Source: QHBQ01 sp038230695
GTDB taxonomy: Bacteria > Chloroflexota > Chloroflexia > QHBQ01
Assembly (NCBI GenBank): GCA_038230695.1
Contig: JBBRMT010000096.1
Coordinates: 1-15,537, forward strand
Direction of reading: 5' to 3'
DNA: 15,537 nt
In this document: in pieces, positions 7,535 to 14,843 of the stretch
Numbering within the stretch: position 1 is the first letter of the stretch
How the letters are laid out: the number at the start of each line of letters is the position of its first letter
The notes under the pieces: generated by a model
What the model saw: only the letters and a program-made list of their open reading frames with translations
What the model was told of the DNA's origin: nothing
Databases searched by the model: none
Program-made: the position numbers and the translations under genes

Positions 7535-7549
7535 GCGGGAGTTTGGGGG
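7523..7549 (-). terminator. Terminator-like arm of the repeat element in the mtnA leader
   Basis: Read on the minus strand, CCCCCA and TGGGGG (forward 7544-7549 and 7529-7534) form a 6-bp GC stem with a 9-nt loop, followed by CTTTTTG. It lies between the proposed mtnA promoter and the mtnA start, so it could attenuate mtnA transcription. Confidence 0.4.
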
Positions 7550-7667
7550 AGAAATCTCGCCAACACGCTGATGTTTGGTTAGCACCAACGCGCACCGCTA
7601 ATCGAAAACGGTTACGATGCACATCTCGCTTAGTCAACATTCTCCCCCAACCCACGCTGGGGGCTTA
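7523..7667. repeat. Inverted-repeat element, copy A (about 145 bp)
   Basis: The left arm begins AAAAAGCCCCCAGCGGGAG and runs to 7553. The right arm (7640-7667) is its near-complement, TTCTCCCCCAACCCACGCTG followed by GGGGCTTA. The core from GCCCCC to GGGGGC is 137 bp. The ends are shared with copy B at 12956-13100 (core 138 bp); the interiors are diverged, but a block GCCAA..CAC.CT.ATGTT is recognisable when B is inverted. No transposase is encoded. Size and structure suggest a MITE-like or REP-like non-autonomous element. It fills most of the non-coding stretch 7451-7848, which otherwise holds the two divergent promoters listed separately. Confidence 0.65.
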
Positions 7668-7746
7668 GTTGATGTAGTTCCCCGCTCACTAAAATTGTGG
7701 CGGCCAACGTTTGGGGAAGCATTGTACGACGACTGCCCAGCGCCAA

Positions 7747-7775
7747 ATATTACCAGATCGGCAGCGTGATAGCAA
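7747..7775 (-). promoter_or_regulatory. Candidate mtnA promoter
   Basis: On the minus strand, TTGCTA (forward 7770-7775) is followed after 17 bp by TAATAT (forward 7747-7752), with TGG before it as an extended -10. Transcripts would start near 7740 and run about 290 nt through the repeat element before reaching mtnA. Confidence 0.45.
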
Positions 7776-7783
7776 GAACGCGC

Positions 7784-7812
7784 TTGACGCTAGCAGCAGC
7801 TATGCTTATAAT
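7784..7812 (+). promoter_or_regulatory. Sigma-70-type promoter for the cyclase gene
   Basis: TTGACG (7784-7789) and TATAAT (7807-7812) are separated by 17 bp, close to full consensus. Transcription would start near 7819. The ribosome binding site GAGGAG (7837-7842) and the ATG at 7849 follow directly. Confidence 0.75.
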
Positions 7813-7848
7813 GAGGTGCAGATTGTGTAGAAGGATGAGGAGCAAGCG

Positions 7849-10800
7849 ATGAAGTGCAGCAATTGTGGGTTCACCAACCAGGCGGGGATGAAGTTCTGTG
7901 GCGAGTGCGGGGCGGCTTTGCCAAGCGCCCAGCCCGATGTTGTCTGCGCCAATTGCGGCCATACCAACCGTGCCGCCAGCCACTACTGCGCCAACTGTGG
8001 CACGGAGTTGAACGCCAGGGCAGAGAACAAGTGCTACAACTGCGGCCACGCTAACCGCGCTATTGCCAAGGTTTGCGCCGAGTGTGGGGTCAAGCTGTCG
8101 CTCCAAATGGTTGCCAAATACGATGAGCGGCGCATTGTCACTATTATCTTCGGCGATATTGCGGGCTTCACCGCCATGTCCGAGCAGCTTGACCCTGAAG
8201 AGGTCAAGCATATCAGCAACACCTGCTTCGTGGAGTTGAGCAAGGAGGTGGAGCGTTACGGCGGCCATGTGGACAAATACCTGGGCGATAACATCATGGT
8301 GCTGTTTGGCGCACCAGTCGCCCACGAGGATGACCCTGAGCGAGCGGTGCGTTGCGCCCTGGAGATGCAAACCGCTGTCCGCAGCCTGAGCGAAACCCTG
8401 ACGCGAGAGATGGTTGCCCGTCATGGGATGCAGTTTAACCTGGAGCTACACATCGGCATCAACACCGGCGAGGTGATGGCAGGGATCATGGGCAGCAACC
8501 GCGACCAGGATTACACCGTGATGGGCGATGCGGTAAACCTTGCCAGCCGCCTGCAGCACGCCGCCGACCCCGGCAAAATCCTGGTTGGCGAACTGACCTA
8601 TAGAGCCACCTGCGAGGTAGTCGAATATCGGGCGAAGGATCGGCTCACCGAGCGCGGCAAGCAGATGCCGGTGCCAGTATGGGAAGTGGTTGGCCTGCGG
8701 GCGCAGCGTGACAACCTGCGTAGCAGCATCGGTCTGGAAGCGCCAATGGTAGGGCGAGCTTCACAGTTCTCCCACCTGAAGGATCTTTATCAAAATGTGG
8801 CGGAGCAATGCCGGCCTGAGCGGGTGGTGATCTACGGCGAGGCGGGGATGGGCAAATCGCGCTTCCTGCTAGAGTTCGAGAAATATGCCGAGGGTCTGCC
8901 CCAACCCGCCTTCTTCCGCAAGGGCCGCAGCCTGCCATATGGCGGTGGGCAGGGCATCTCTTACTGGGCATTGGCCGAGATCGTCAAGAACGAGTGCGAT
9001 ATTCTGGATGATGATCCCGCCGAGGTGAAATATACCAGGGTAAGTGACCGGGTTCACGAGCTATATGCTTCCGAAGCAGTGGGAGCTGGCGAGTCGCGCC
9101 ATCCGCTTGAGCGCGAGATGCGCGAAGTCACTCAGATGCTTACCTACTTGCTGGGGGTGGAGAACACCGATAGCCATCTGGAGCAGCGCCTCGACCCCCA
9201 GAGCCTGCGCGACATCCTCTTCCTCAGCCTGCGCCGTTTCTTCGAGCGCAAGGCACAACACGCGCCGCTGGTACTCGCTTTCGAGGATAGCCACTGGGCC
9301 GACGAGAGCCTGCTGGAGTTCCTCGATTACCTGCGGGCAACTGCTAGCGACGCGCCGATGTTGCTCATCTGCCTGGCCCGTCCCCAGCTACAGGAGCGCC
9401 ATCCCCAATGGGCGGCCCGCGTTAGCAGAGAACATCGCATCGTCCTGGATCGTCTGAGCGATGCAGATAGCGGTGAGGTACTCGACGAATTGCTGAAGCG
9501 GGCGGCTGATGCTACCGCTTCGCTCCCGCTGCGCGACAACATCATTGCCACCGCCGAAGGCAACCCCTTCTATCTTGAGGAAACCGTGCGTATCCTGAAC
9601 GATCAGGGAGCCTTGCGCGGCGGCGATGATGCGGTAGAGAGCGCGGCAGTACGTATCCCCACCACCATCCAGGGGCTGATCGGCGCTCGTATTGACCGAC
9701 TCGGCCTGCGGTCCGACGGCAAGGAGGATGCGCCCGATTCGGCGGGGATGATTGAGAAGCGGGCGCTGCAGGCAGCGGCGGTAGTCGGGCGCATCTTCTG
9801 GCAGGGAGCGGTTGCCCTCTTGCTTGGCGGTGGCGATGTCGAGGCCGCGTTGCACTCCTTGCAAGACAAGGACTTTATCGTGGAGCGCACCGGCTCGCGC
9901 TTCACTGGCGAACGCGAATACTCCTTCCGCAGCATCCTCACCCGCGATGTGGCCTATAACACCCTGCCCAAGCAACGCCGCGCCGCCTGGCACGCTCAGG
10001 TTGCCGACTGGATTGAGAAGAAGGCGGGGCGGCGTAGCGCCCAGTTCGTTGAACTGCTGGCTTATCATTACGAGGAGGCGGCACGGCTGGAGCTTGATGT
10101 TCTCAGCCTATCCAATGCGGGTGGAAGGAGCGACAATACCGCGCAGGCAATCCGTTATCTACAAGCAGCGGGCGACCGCGAACGCGCTCGCCAGAACATC
10201 AGGGCCGCCGCAAGCCTCTACCAGCGGGCAATTGACCGCGCCGAGGCCAGCGGCAACCGCCCGACCAGTTATCTGCAACTGCTCTGCTCCTATGCTGCAA
10301 TGTTGGAGGTACTGGGCCAGTATGACGAGGCGTTGAAGCATCTCGATCAGGTGGGCAAGCTAGGCGTTGCACAGGGCAATGAACGTGACCTTGCCTGCGC
10401 CCTGGGCCAGACTGCTGAGGTCTACCAGGCGCAGGGGCGTTTGGGCGAGGCCGAGCAGCTGGCGAACCAGGCGTTGCAGATTTACGAGCGCATTGCCGAC
10501 CGCACTGGCGCGGCAGATGCTCTGCGGGTGCTAGGCAAGGTGGCGGTTAGCGCGGATCAGATGGGCAAGGGGCAAAAATACTTCCAGGATCTCTATCTGC
10601 TCTGCAACGAACTGGGCGACCGCAGCGGCCAGGCCAGCGCCCTCTACCAGTTGGGCGAGGTTTGCTTCTACCGTAACGAGCCGAAGCAGTGCATCTGGTT
10701 TGTGCAGGAGGCGCAGCAGATTTTCAACTCGCTGGGCGACAAGCGCCAGGTGGCCCTATGTATGCGTCAATTGGCCGCAGTCTACACCGATCTGGCCGAG

Positions 10801-11520
10801 TATCAACGGGCGGAAGCCTACGAGAAGCAGGCCCACGAGCTACTTACCGGCCTGGGTGATCGCCATGGCGTGGCCCGCTCACTAAATGGCCTCACCCGCA
10901 TCTACTATCAGCAGGACAGGTTGAACGAGGCAATGATCTCGGCGCAGCAATCGCTATCTATGAACCGCGAAATCGGCTCGGCCAGTTCGGTCGCCTGGTC
11001 ATTGCGCGAAATCGGTAGGGTATACACCGCGCTAGGTGAAGGGGAGCAGGCGGAGCAGGCTTACAATGAGGCATTGCGGCTGGCCGAGGAAATCAAGCTA
11101 CGCACTATTCGCCCTGAGTTGTATCGTGGGTTGGCGGAGGTGGCGCTGGGCCGCAACGATGCCGCCACCGCTTTGCGCTATCTGGCGCAAGGGTTGGATG
11201 GCCTGGCCGACGATGATTACTACTCGCGGGCCAGTTTGCTGCTGGTGCAGGGCAAGGCCCAGGCGCTAAATGGCGACCTGAAAGCGGAGCAGAGCCTGGC
11301 ACAGAGCATCAGCATCTTGCAGCAGCATGAATACCCCGCCGACTATGCCCTAACCTGTCGCACCTATGCTGATTTCCTAAGCGCCCAGGGCCGCGAGAGG
11401 GAGGCCCACGAATGGCAGGCCAAAGCTGATGCGGCGCTACTAGCTGCCCATATCCGCGACTCCAGCGAGTCGCTAACCCAGATGCTGCCCGCTGCCGGGG
11501 TCAGGGCTGAGGTGGGGTGA
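7849..11520 (+). CDS. Class III adenylate cyclase with zinc ribbons, AAA/STAND-type ATPase and TPR repeats
   Basis: This is a 1223-residue, probably cytoplasmic signalling protein. Residues 1-80 hold three zinc ribbons, each CxxC - 10 or 11 residues - CxxC. Residues about 95-285 are a class III nucleotide cyclase domain with both metal-binding aspartates (Asp103 in FGDIAGF, Asp147 in YLGD), Lys143 and Thr223 at the purine-selecting positions, and Asn230/Arg234 in NLASR. Lys plus Thr is the pattern of class IIIb, often bicarbonate-responsive adenylate cyclases, so ATP to cAMP is expected. Residues about 300-700 form a P-loop ATPase with Walker A GEAGMGKS (330-337) and Walker B LVLAFEDSHWAD (474-485), as in soluble adenylyl cyclase and STAND proteins. 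From about 760 to 1190 there are helical TPR units, with repeated spacing and LGD/LGE turns. What it senses is unknown. It has its own strong promoter and ribosome binding site. Confidence 0.9.
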   Translation: MKCSNCGFTNQAGMKFCGECGAALPSAQPDVVCANCGHTNRAASHYCANCGTELNARAENKCYNCGHANRAIAKVCAECGVKLSLQMVAKYDERRIVTIIFGDIAGFTAMSEQLDPEEVKHISNTCFVELSKEVERYGGHVDKYLGDNIMVLFGAPVAHEDDPERAVRCALEMQTAVRSLSETLTREMVARHGMQFNLELHIGINTGEVMAGIMGSNRDQDYTVMGDAVNLASRLQHAADPGKILVGELTYRATCEVVEYRAKDRLTERGKQMPVPVWEVVGLRAQRDNLRSSIGLEAPMVGRASQFSHLKDLYQNVAEQCRPERVVIYGEAGMGKSRFLLEFEKYAEGLPQPAFFRKGRSLPYGGGQGISYWALAEIVKNECDILDDDPAEVKYTRVSDRVHELYASEAVGAGESRHPLEREMREVTQMLTYLLGVENTDSHLEQRLDPQSLRDILFLSLRRFFERKAQHAPLVLAFEDSHWADESLLEFLDYLRATASDAPMLLICLARPQLQERHPQWAARVSREHRIVLDRLSDADSGEVLDELLKRAADATASLPLRDNIIATAEGNPFYLEETVRILNDQGALRGGDDAVESAAVRIPTTIQGLIGARIDRLGLRSDGKEDAPDSAGMIEKRALQAAAVVGRIFWQGAVALLLGGGDVEAALHSLQDKDFIVERTGSRFTGEREYSFRSILTRDVAYNTLPKQRRAAWHAQVADWIEKKAGRRSAQFVELLAYHYEEAARLELDVLSLSNAGGRSDNTAQAIRYLQAAGDRERARQNIRAAASLYQRAIDRAEASGNRPTSYLQLLCSYAAMLEVLGQYDEALKHLDQVGKLGVAQGNERDLACALGQTAEVYQAQGRLGEAEQLANQALQIYERIADRTGAADALRVLGKVAVSADQMGKGQKYFQDLYLLCNELGDRSGQASALYQLGEVCFYRNEPKQCIWFVQEAQQIFNSLGDKRQVALCMRQLAAVYTDLAEYQRAEAYEKQAHELLTGLGDRHGVARSLNGLTRIYYQQDRLNEAMISAQQSLSMNREIGSASSVAWSLREIGRVYTALGEGEQAEQAYNEALRLAEEIKLRTIRPELYRGLAEVALGRNDAATALRYLAQGLDGLADDDYYSRASLLLVQGKAQALNGDLKAEQSLAQSISILQQHEYPADYALTCRTYADFLSAQGREREAHEWQAKADAALLAAHIRDSSESLTQMLPAAGVRAEVG

Positions 11521-11526
11521 ACCACC

Positions 11527-11555
11527 TTGCACCGATTATCAGCCTGTTGTAGAAT
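11527..11555 (+). promoter_or_regulatory. Promoter for the small acidic protein gene
   Basis: TTGCAC (11527-11532) and TAGAAT (11550-11555) are spaced by 17 bp, just after the cyclase stop. The expected start near 11562 leaves a leader of about 40 nt before the ATG at 11603, so the small gene probably has its own transcript. Confidence 0.5.
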
Positions 11556-11602
11556 AGAGTATAGATGCGCGAAGATGCGCTACTGCGAAAGAGAATCCGG
11601 TG

Positions 11603-12061
11603 ATGAGCTACCGAATACGCCAGGCGCTTGCCGCCTATGTGCTGGCATTCTTCATCAATCTGGCTCTGGCTACCAGTAACGGGGTTGGGCCAGGGGAGGT
11701 CGCTATCATGTGGGCGCGACGGCCCGCGCTGGTGCTTGCCTATGACCCCGACGATATTTATGGCGAACTCAGCCTGCCCGATGATGACGATGGCGATGAC
11801 GATCTTAGCTGGCTGACCGACGATAATCAAGGCGCAGACTGGACTGGCGACGATGATTTGGATGAGGATATGGATCTCGGCCTGCTTGCCAGCATGGTGA
11901 CTGCAGCTGACCTGCCGCCTGACCCCGCGCTTGACCCCGAAGGCTACGTCACCTGGTTCACCGCCAAGATGCCGCGTAAGCAGGCATTGATGTGGCGGCT
12001 GCTGCCCGACACCATCGAACTGCCCACCGATGTCGAGGCGTTGCGCTGGCGATACAACTAA
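11603..12061 (+). CDS. Small Asp-rich protein with N-terminal hydrophobic segment, function unknown
   Basis: This protein has 152 residues and I do not recognise the family. The first 25 residues look like a signal peptide or membrane anchor: two arginines (SYRIR), then a hydrophobic stretch (ALAAYVLAFFINLALA). A middle region at about 50-90 is strongly acidic, with runs such as DDDDGDDD and GDDDLDEDMD. The C-terminal 50 residues are more ordinary, with several tryptophans (WFTAK, MWRLLP, LRWRY). GTG at 11600 directly precedes the ATG and is an alternative start; a weak AAAGAGA lies upstream. A dedicated promoter before it and ordinary codon use support it as a real gene. The acidic stretch could bind cations such as calcium, but no canonical DxDxDG loop is clear. 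It is convergent with surE. Confidence 0.65.
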   Translation: MSYRIRQALAAYVLAFFINLALATSNGVGPGEVAIMWARRPALVLAYDPDDIYGELSLPDDDDGDDDLSWLTDDNQGADWTGDDDLDEDMDLGLLASMVTAADLPPDPALDPEGYVTWFTAKMPRKQALMWRLLPDTIELPTDVEALRWRYN

Positions 12062-12103
12062 AGTGCTGAGTGCTGAAAATATCGAAGAAGCCGTTTCATT
12101 CGC

Positions 12104-12145
12104 GGGTTAGAGGCTTTCCCAAATTGGGGCTGCCGATTCTAACCC
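12104..12145. terminator. Two-tier hairpin between convergent genes
   Basis: GGGTTAGA (12104-12111) pairs with TCTAACCC (12138-12145); inside, GGC pairs with GCC and CCCAA with TTGGG. The structure overlaps the surE stop codon and follows the small acidic gene by 42 nt, the place for a shared terminator. There is no strong T-run. Confidence 0.35.
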
Positions 12146-12933
12146 CGCCGGCGCTGCTGCGGCAGATTGGTCGCTAACTTCCCCAATCCCCACCCCTCCA
12201 ACTCCTCCAACATCCGATGGTTGGTCATATCCAGATGCAGCGGAGTGACGCTGATCTTGCCGTTGGCAATTGCGCCCACATCGGTGCCGTCGTCAGGTTC
12301 CAGTTCGTGCGGCTCACCCGCAGTCCAGTAATATTTCTGGCCGAAGGGGTCAATCCGCTCGTCCAGTTCGTCATGATAAAATCGCCTGCCCATGCGGGTT
12401 ATTTCCACGCCGCTCACCTCACTGGATGGCCGGTCGGGAGTGTTAACGTTGAGCAGGGTGTGCGAAGGTAGACCGTTGCGCTCTACCTGCTTGACCAGCC
12501 CAACGATGAACTCAGCAGCGGTGTCGAAGTGCCACTTGCCCCGTCCTTCCGCCGAGACCGCGATGCTGGGGATGCCGTAGATCGCCCCCTCCATTGCTGC
12601 CGCCACCGTGCCGCTATAGGTAATATCGTCACCCAGGTTAGCCCCACGATTGATGCCACTTACCACCATGTCGGGCTTGCGCTTGAGATAGCCAAGTGCT
12701 ACCAGCGCCACGCAGTCGGAGGGCGTGCCGTCGCTGGTGTAGCAAGCCGAGCCGTCGCGTAGCCTGGCTTCGAATACGCGCAGCGGCTGACGCAAGGTGC
12801 GACTGTGGCCCGACGCGCTCCAGTTGTGGGTGGGGGCCAGCACCGCAACCTCGGCGACTTTCTCCAGATGCTGCTTCAGCACCAGCAGCCCCTCGCTGTC
12901 GTAGCCATCATCGTTGGTGATCAGGATAAACAT
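12139..12933 (-). CDS. surE: 5'/3'-nucleotidase SurE
   Basis: SurE is a metal-dependent phosphatase for nucleoside 5'- and 3'-monophosphates, linked to stationary-phase survival. All four metal ligands of the family are in their usual places: Asp8 and Asp9 in ITNDDG, Ser39 in NWSASGHS, and Asn95 in SGINRGANLGDD. DGTPSDC and YSGTVAAAMEG are further family blocks. The length of 264 residues is normal. The ATG at 12933 follows AAAGGAG at ideal spacing. The gene starts 20 nt after the cysS stop, and the repeat element forming the cysS end directly borders its ribosome binding site. It is probably transcribed with cysS. The last residues (QQRRRG) are basic and not conserved. Confidence 0.95.
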   Translation of the reverse strand: MFILITNDDGYDSEGLLVLKQHLEKVAEVAVLAPTHNWSASGHSRTLRQPLRVFEARLRDGSACYTSDGTPSDCVALVALGYLKRKPDMVVSGINRGANLGDDITYSGTVAAAMEGAIYGIPSIAVSAEGRGKWHFDTAAEFIVGLVKQVERNGLPSHTLLNVNTPDRPSSEVSGVEITRMGRRFYHDELDERIDPFGQKYYWTAGEPHELEPDDGTDVGAIANGKISVTPLHLDMTNHRMLEELEGWGLGKLATNLPQQRRRG

Positions 12934-12953
12934 AGCTCTCCTTTTTGATCAAT

Positions 12954-14573
12954 CTAAGCCCCCAGCGGGGGTTGGGGGGGAATCTCGAAGTGCCAGTCAG
13001 GTCTCTCGTAAGCACTAACCCTTCTGCCTGTGTTCTCTAGCTTACGAACATTAGTGTGAATTGGCAACGTTTCTCCCCCGACCCCCGCTGGGGGCTTTTT
13101 GCAGAAGATTAACTCAACCTTCTTCCACTCGACTACCCCGCCGGGTCGGTCAATCAGTTCGTAGCCCAACTCGCGCACCTGGGCGCGGATTTCGTCAGCA
13201 CGCTTAAAATCCTTTGCCTCCTTAGCCGCTTTGCGCTCCTCGATAAGATTGACAACCTCGGTAGGCAATTCGTCATAGTCACTACTATTGGTCTGCGTCT
13301 CGGTTAGTAGCGGTTGAATGACAGCCAGTTCCAGCCCCAGCACGCGGTCGAAGTCGAGCAGGGTGGCGCGGGCAGCTACTCGTGCGCGGGCGGTTTGCTC
13401 GGCCAAGTCGCGCCGCTCCGCCGCGCGCACCAGGGTGGCGACTACGCCCACGGCACGGGGCATATTCAGGTCGTCGTCTATTGCCTCCTGGAACTGCTGG
13501 CGGAAGCTATCGAGCCAACTGGTGTCGCCCAATTCGCCGCCTTCGCTTGCCAGCGCCGCCGCGTTGGCGACGAACCCGCGGAGGGTGTTGAACCACTTCT
13601 GCTGCCCCTTGACCGCTTCCCAGGTGAAGTTCAGCTTTGTGCGATAGTGGGCGCTGAAGGTGAAGTAGCGGTAGGCCAATGGGTCTACGCCATTCTTGAT
13701 CAGGTCATTTGTGGTGTAGAGGTTGCCCAGGCTCTTGGACATCTTGCCGCCATCCATTAGCAGAAACTCGCCGTGCAGCCAGTAGTTGACGAACTTCTTG
13801 CCGGTTGCGCCCTCGCTCTGGGCGATTTCGTTTTCGTGGTGGATGGGGATGTGGTCCACGCCGCCGGTGTGAATGTCGAATGTCTCACCCAGGTACTTCA
13901 TGCTCATGGCGGAGCATTCGATGTGCCAGCCGGGGAAACCCTGCCCCCATGGGCTGGGCCACTGCATCAGGTGGTTGGGCGCAGCCTTCTTCCACAGCGC
14001 GAAGTCGGCAGGACCGCGCTTCTCGCTGTTTACTTCCACCCGTGCGCCTGCCTCCTGACCCTCCAGCGACAGGTGACTGAGCTTGCCGTAATCGGGGAAG
14101 GTGCTGACATCATAGTACACGCCATCTTCGATTACGTAGGCGTGGCCGCGCTCGTCCAGCTTCTGGATCAACGCAATCATCTCAGGAATATGCTCGGTGG
14201 CAGGGGTTAGCTTACTGGGCATCTGGCAGTTAAGCCGCTCCATCTCCTGCACGAAAAAGGCGGTGTAGAACTGGGCAATATCGTAAGCCGACTTGCCCTC
14301 GCTCCGCATCGCAGTGATCATCTTGTCCTCGCCCTCATCGGCATCGCTGACAAGGTGACCAACATCGGTGATGTTCATAATGTGGTTGACCGCATAGCCG
14401 TCATATTCCAGCACGCGGCGCAGCAAGTCCTCGAAGATGTATGTACGCATATTGCCGATGTGCGGATAGCCATATACCGTTGGGCCGCAGGTGTACATAC
14501 CCACTAGCCCATCTTTCATCGGCTTGAACTCCTCTTTGCTACGTGTCAACGTATTATATAGTCTCAGCGCCAT
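12954..14573 (-). CDS. cysS: Cysteinyl-tRNA synthetase with element-derived C-terminal tail
   Basis: This class I synthetase charges tRNA-Cys. HIGN stands at 38-41 and KMSKS at 277-281. The zinc ligands that select cysteine are Cys29, Cys220, His245 and Glu249, with the family spacing. The anticodon-binding helical part runs to the usual C-terminal block RELGYELIDRPGGVVEWKK (467-485). A standard enzyme would end close to there. This frame instead continues for 54 more residues to 539, and residues 492-539 are encoded by inverted-repeat element B; the tail is proline-rich at both ends (KKPPAGVGGE and EIPPQPPLGA). The start ATG at 14573 has AGGAGG 8 nt upstream. surE follows after 20 nt. The core enzyme should be functional; whether the tail is kept is unknown. 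Confidence 0.95.
   Translation of the reverse strand: MALRLYNTLTRSKEEFKPMKDGLVGMYTCGPTVYGYPHIGNMRTYIFEDLLRRVLEYDGYAVNHIMNITDVGHLVSDADEGEDKMITAMRSEGKSAYDIAQFYTAFFVQEMERLNCQMPSKLTPATEHIPEMIALIQKLDERGHAYVIEDGVYYDVSTFPDYGKLSHLSLEGQEAGARVEVNSEKRGPADFALWKKAAPNHLMQWPSPWGQGFPGWHIECSAMSMKYLGETFDIHTGGVDHIPIHHENEIAQSEGATGKKFVNYWLHGEFLLMDGGKMSKSLGNLYTTNDLIKNGVDPLAYRYFTFSAHYRTKLNFTWEAVKGQQKWFNTLRGFVANAAALASEGGELGDTSWLDSFRQQFQEAIDDDLNMPRAVGVVATLVRAAERRDLAEQTARARVAARATLLDFDRVLGLELAVIQPLLTETQTNSSDYDELPTEVVNLIEERKAAKEAKDFKRADEIRAQVRELGYELIDRPGGVVEWKKVELIFCKKPPAGVGGETLPIHTNVRKLENTGRRVSAYERPDWHFEIPPQPPLGA
12956..13100. repeat. Inverted-repeat element, copy B (about 145 bp)
   Basis: The left arm (12956-12982) begins AAGCCCCCAGCGGGGGTTGG. 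The right arm (13070-13097) is its near-perfect complement, ending CCCCCGCTGGGGGCTT. A second, inner inverted repeat is TCGTAAGC (13006-13013) with GCTTACGA (13040-13047). Each arm contains CCCCC-GCT-GGGGG, and on the plus strand the right arm is followed by CTTTTT (13095-13100), an intrinsic-terminator shape pointing out of the element. The core (12958-13095) is 138 bp, exactly 46 codons, and is read through as the C-terminus of cysS. Copy A at 7523-7667 has matching ends. Confidence 0.7.
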
Positions 14574-14601
14574 GTATCTAGCCTCCTGTGTTGTTGCCTG
14601 A

Positions 14602-14607
14602 ATTATA
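14602..14607 (-). promoter_or_regulatory. -10 box for cysS
   Basis: On the minus strand a perfect TATAAT stands 28 nt before the ATG. The -35 position holds only a weak match (TTCAAG or ATTCAA). The start near 14595 gives a leader of about 20 nt carrying AGGAGG. Confidence 0.5.
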
Positions 14608-14666
14608 CCCGATTAGCCCCACGCTTGAATAGGGACTGAAGTAGCGATTAAGCAGGCGCAAAGGGT

Positions 14667-14706
14667 AAAAAGGTGGAGCAGGGTTCATACCTCGAACCCT
14701 GCTCCA
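14667..14706 (-). terminator. Rho-independent terminator after tRNA-Leu
   Basis: On the minus strand, TGGAGCAGGGTTC (forward 14694-14706) and its perfect complement (14674-14686) form a 13-bp stem with a 7-nt loop. ACC and five T follow (forward A-run 14667-14671). It ends the clpB/tRNA-Leu transcripts before the cysS promoter. Confidence 0.85.
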
Positions 14707-14709
14707 TCT

Positions 14710-14741
14710 AACTCAAAACTCAACATCAAAACTCAGCACTC
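14710..14741. repeat. Heptamer repeat near the tRNA 3' end
   Basis: AACTC, AAAACTC, AACATC, AAAACTC and AGCACTC units follow one another between the tRNA and its terminator. The AAAACTC unit is the same as in the adoK start (6270-6303). The AGCACTC type resembles the AGTGCTG pair at 12062-12075, read on the other strand. Confidence 0.6.
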
Positions 14742-14752
14742 GAACAAGCCGG

Positions 14753-14834
14753 TGGGGGTAGTGGGATTCGAACCCACAATCCAGAATGGCAACTCTTTTT
14801 AAGGGAGCCGCGTATGCCGTTCCGCCATACCCCC
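14753..14834 (-). tRNA. tRNA-Leu (anticodon UAA)
   Basis: The gene is 82 nt. Acceptor GGGGGTA pairs fully with TACCCCC, with discriminator A. The D arm is GCG/CGC with GG in the loop. The anticodon loop CTTAAAA gives UAA (forward 14799-14801). The long variable arm (CCA-TTC-TGG) is typical of leucine tRNAs. The T arm is GTGGG-TTCGAAT-CCCAC. CCA is not encoded (ACCG follows). The anticodon stem has a C31/A39 mismatch next to the loop and a G27-U43 pair. A TATAAT lies just upstream and an intrinsic terminator downstream. Confidence 0.95.
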
Positions 14835-14843
14835 GTTTACACA

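Noticed and set aside
7451..7588. N-terminal extension of mtnA to a start at 7588
   Set aside because: The extra 46 codons are repeat element and duplicated leader sequence. The TTG at 7450 has GGAGGG at ideal spacing and the typical MtnA start.
7451..7848. SAM or other known riboswitch in the mtnA leader
   Set aside because: I looked for the conserved core and kink-turn of SAM riboswitches and saw none; the structure present is explained by the inverted-repeat element.
7750..8424. Minus-strand open frame of 224 codons across the cyclase start
   Set aside because: It runs antisense to the zinc ribbons and cyclase domain and across the cyclase promoter; the opposite strand is clearly coding.
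9388..10068. Minus-strand open frame of 226 codons inside the cyclase gene
   Set aside because: It is antisense to the ATPase region, has no recognisable motifs or promoter, and follows from the codon bias of the plus-strand gene.
7849..11520. Cyclase-ATPase-TPR protein as an anti-phage defence system
   Set aside because: No effector gene or defence neighbourhood accompanies it, and the class IIIb cyclase residues fit ordinary cAMP signalling.
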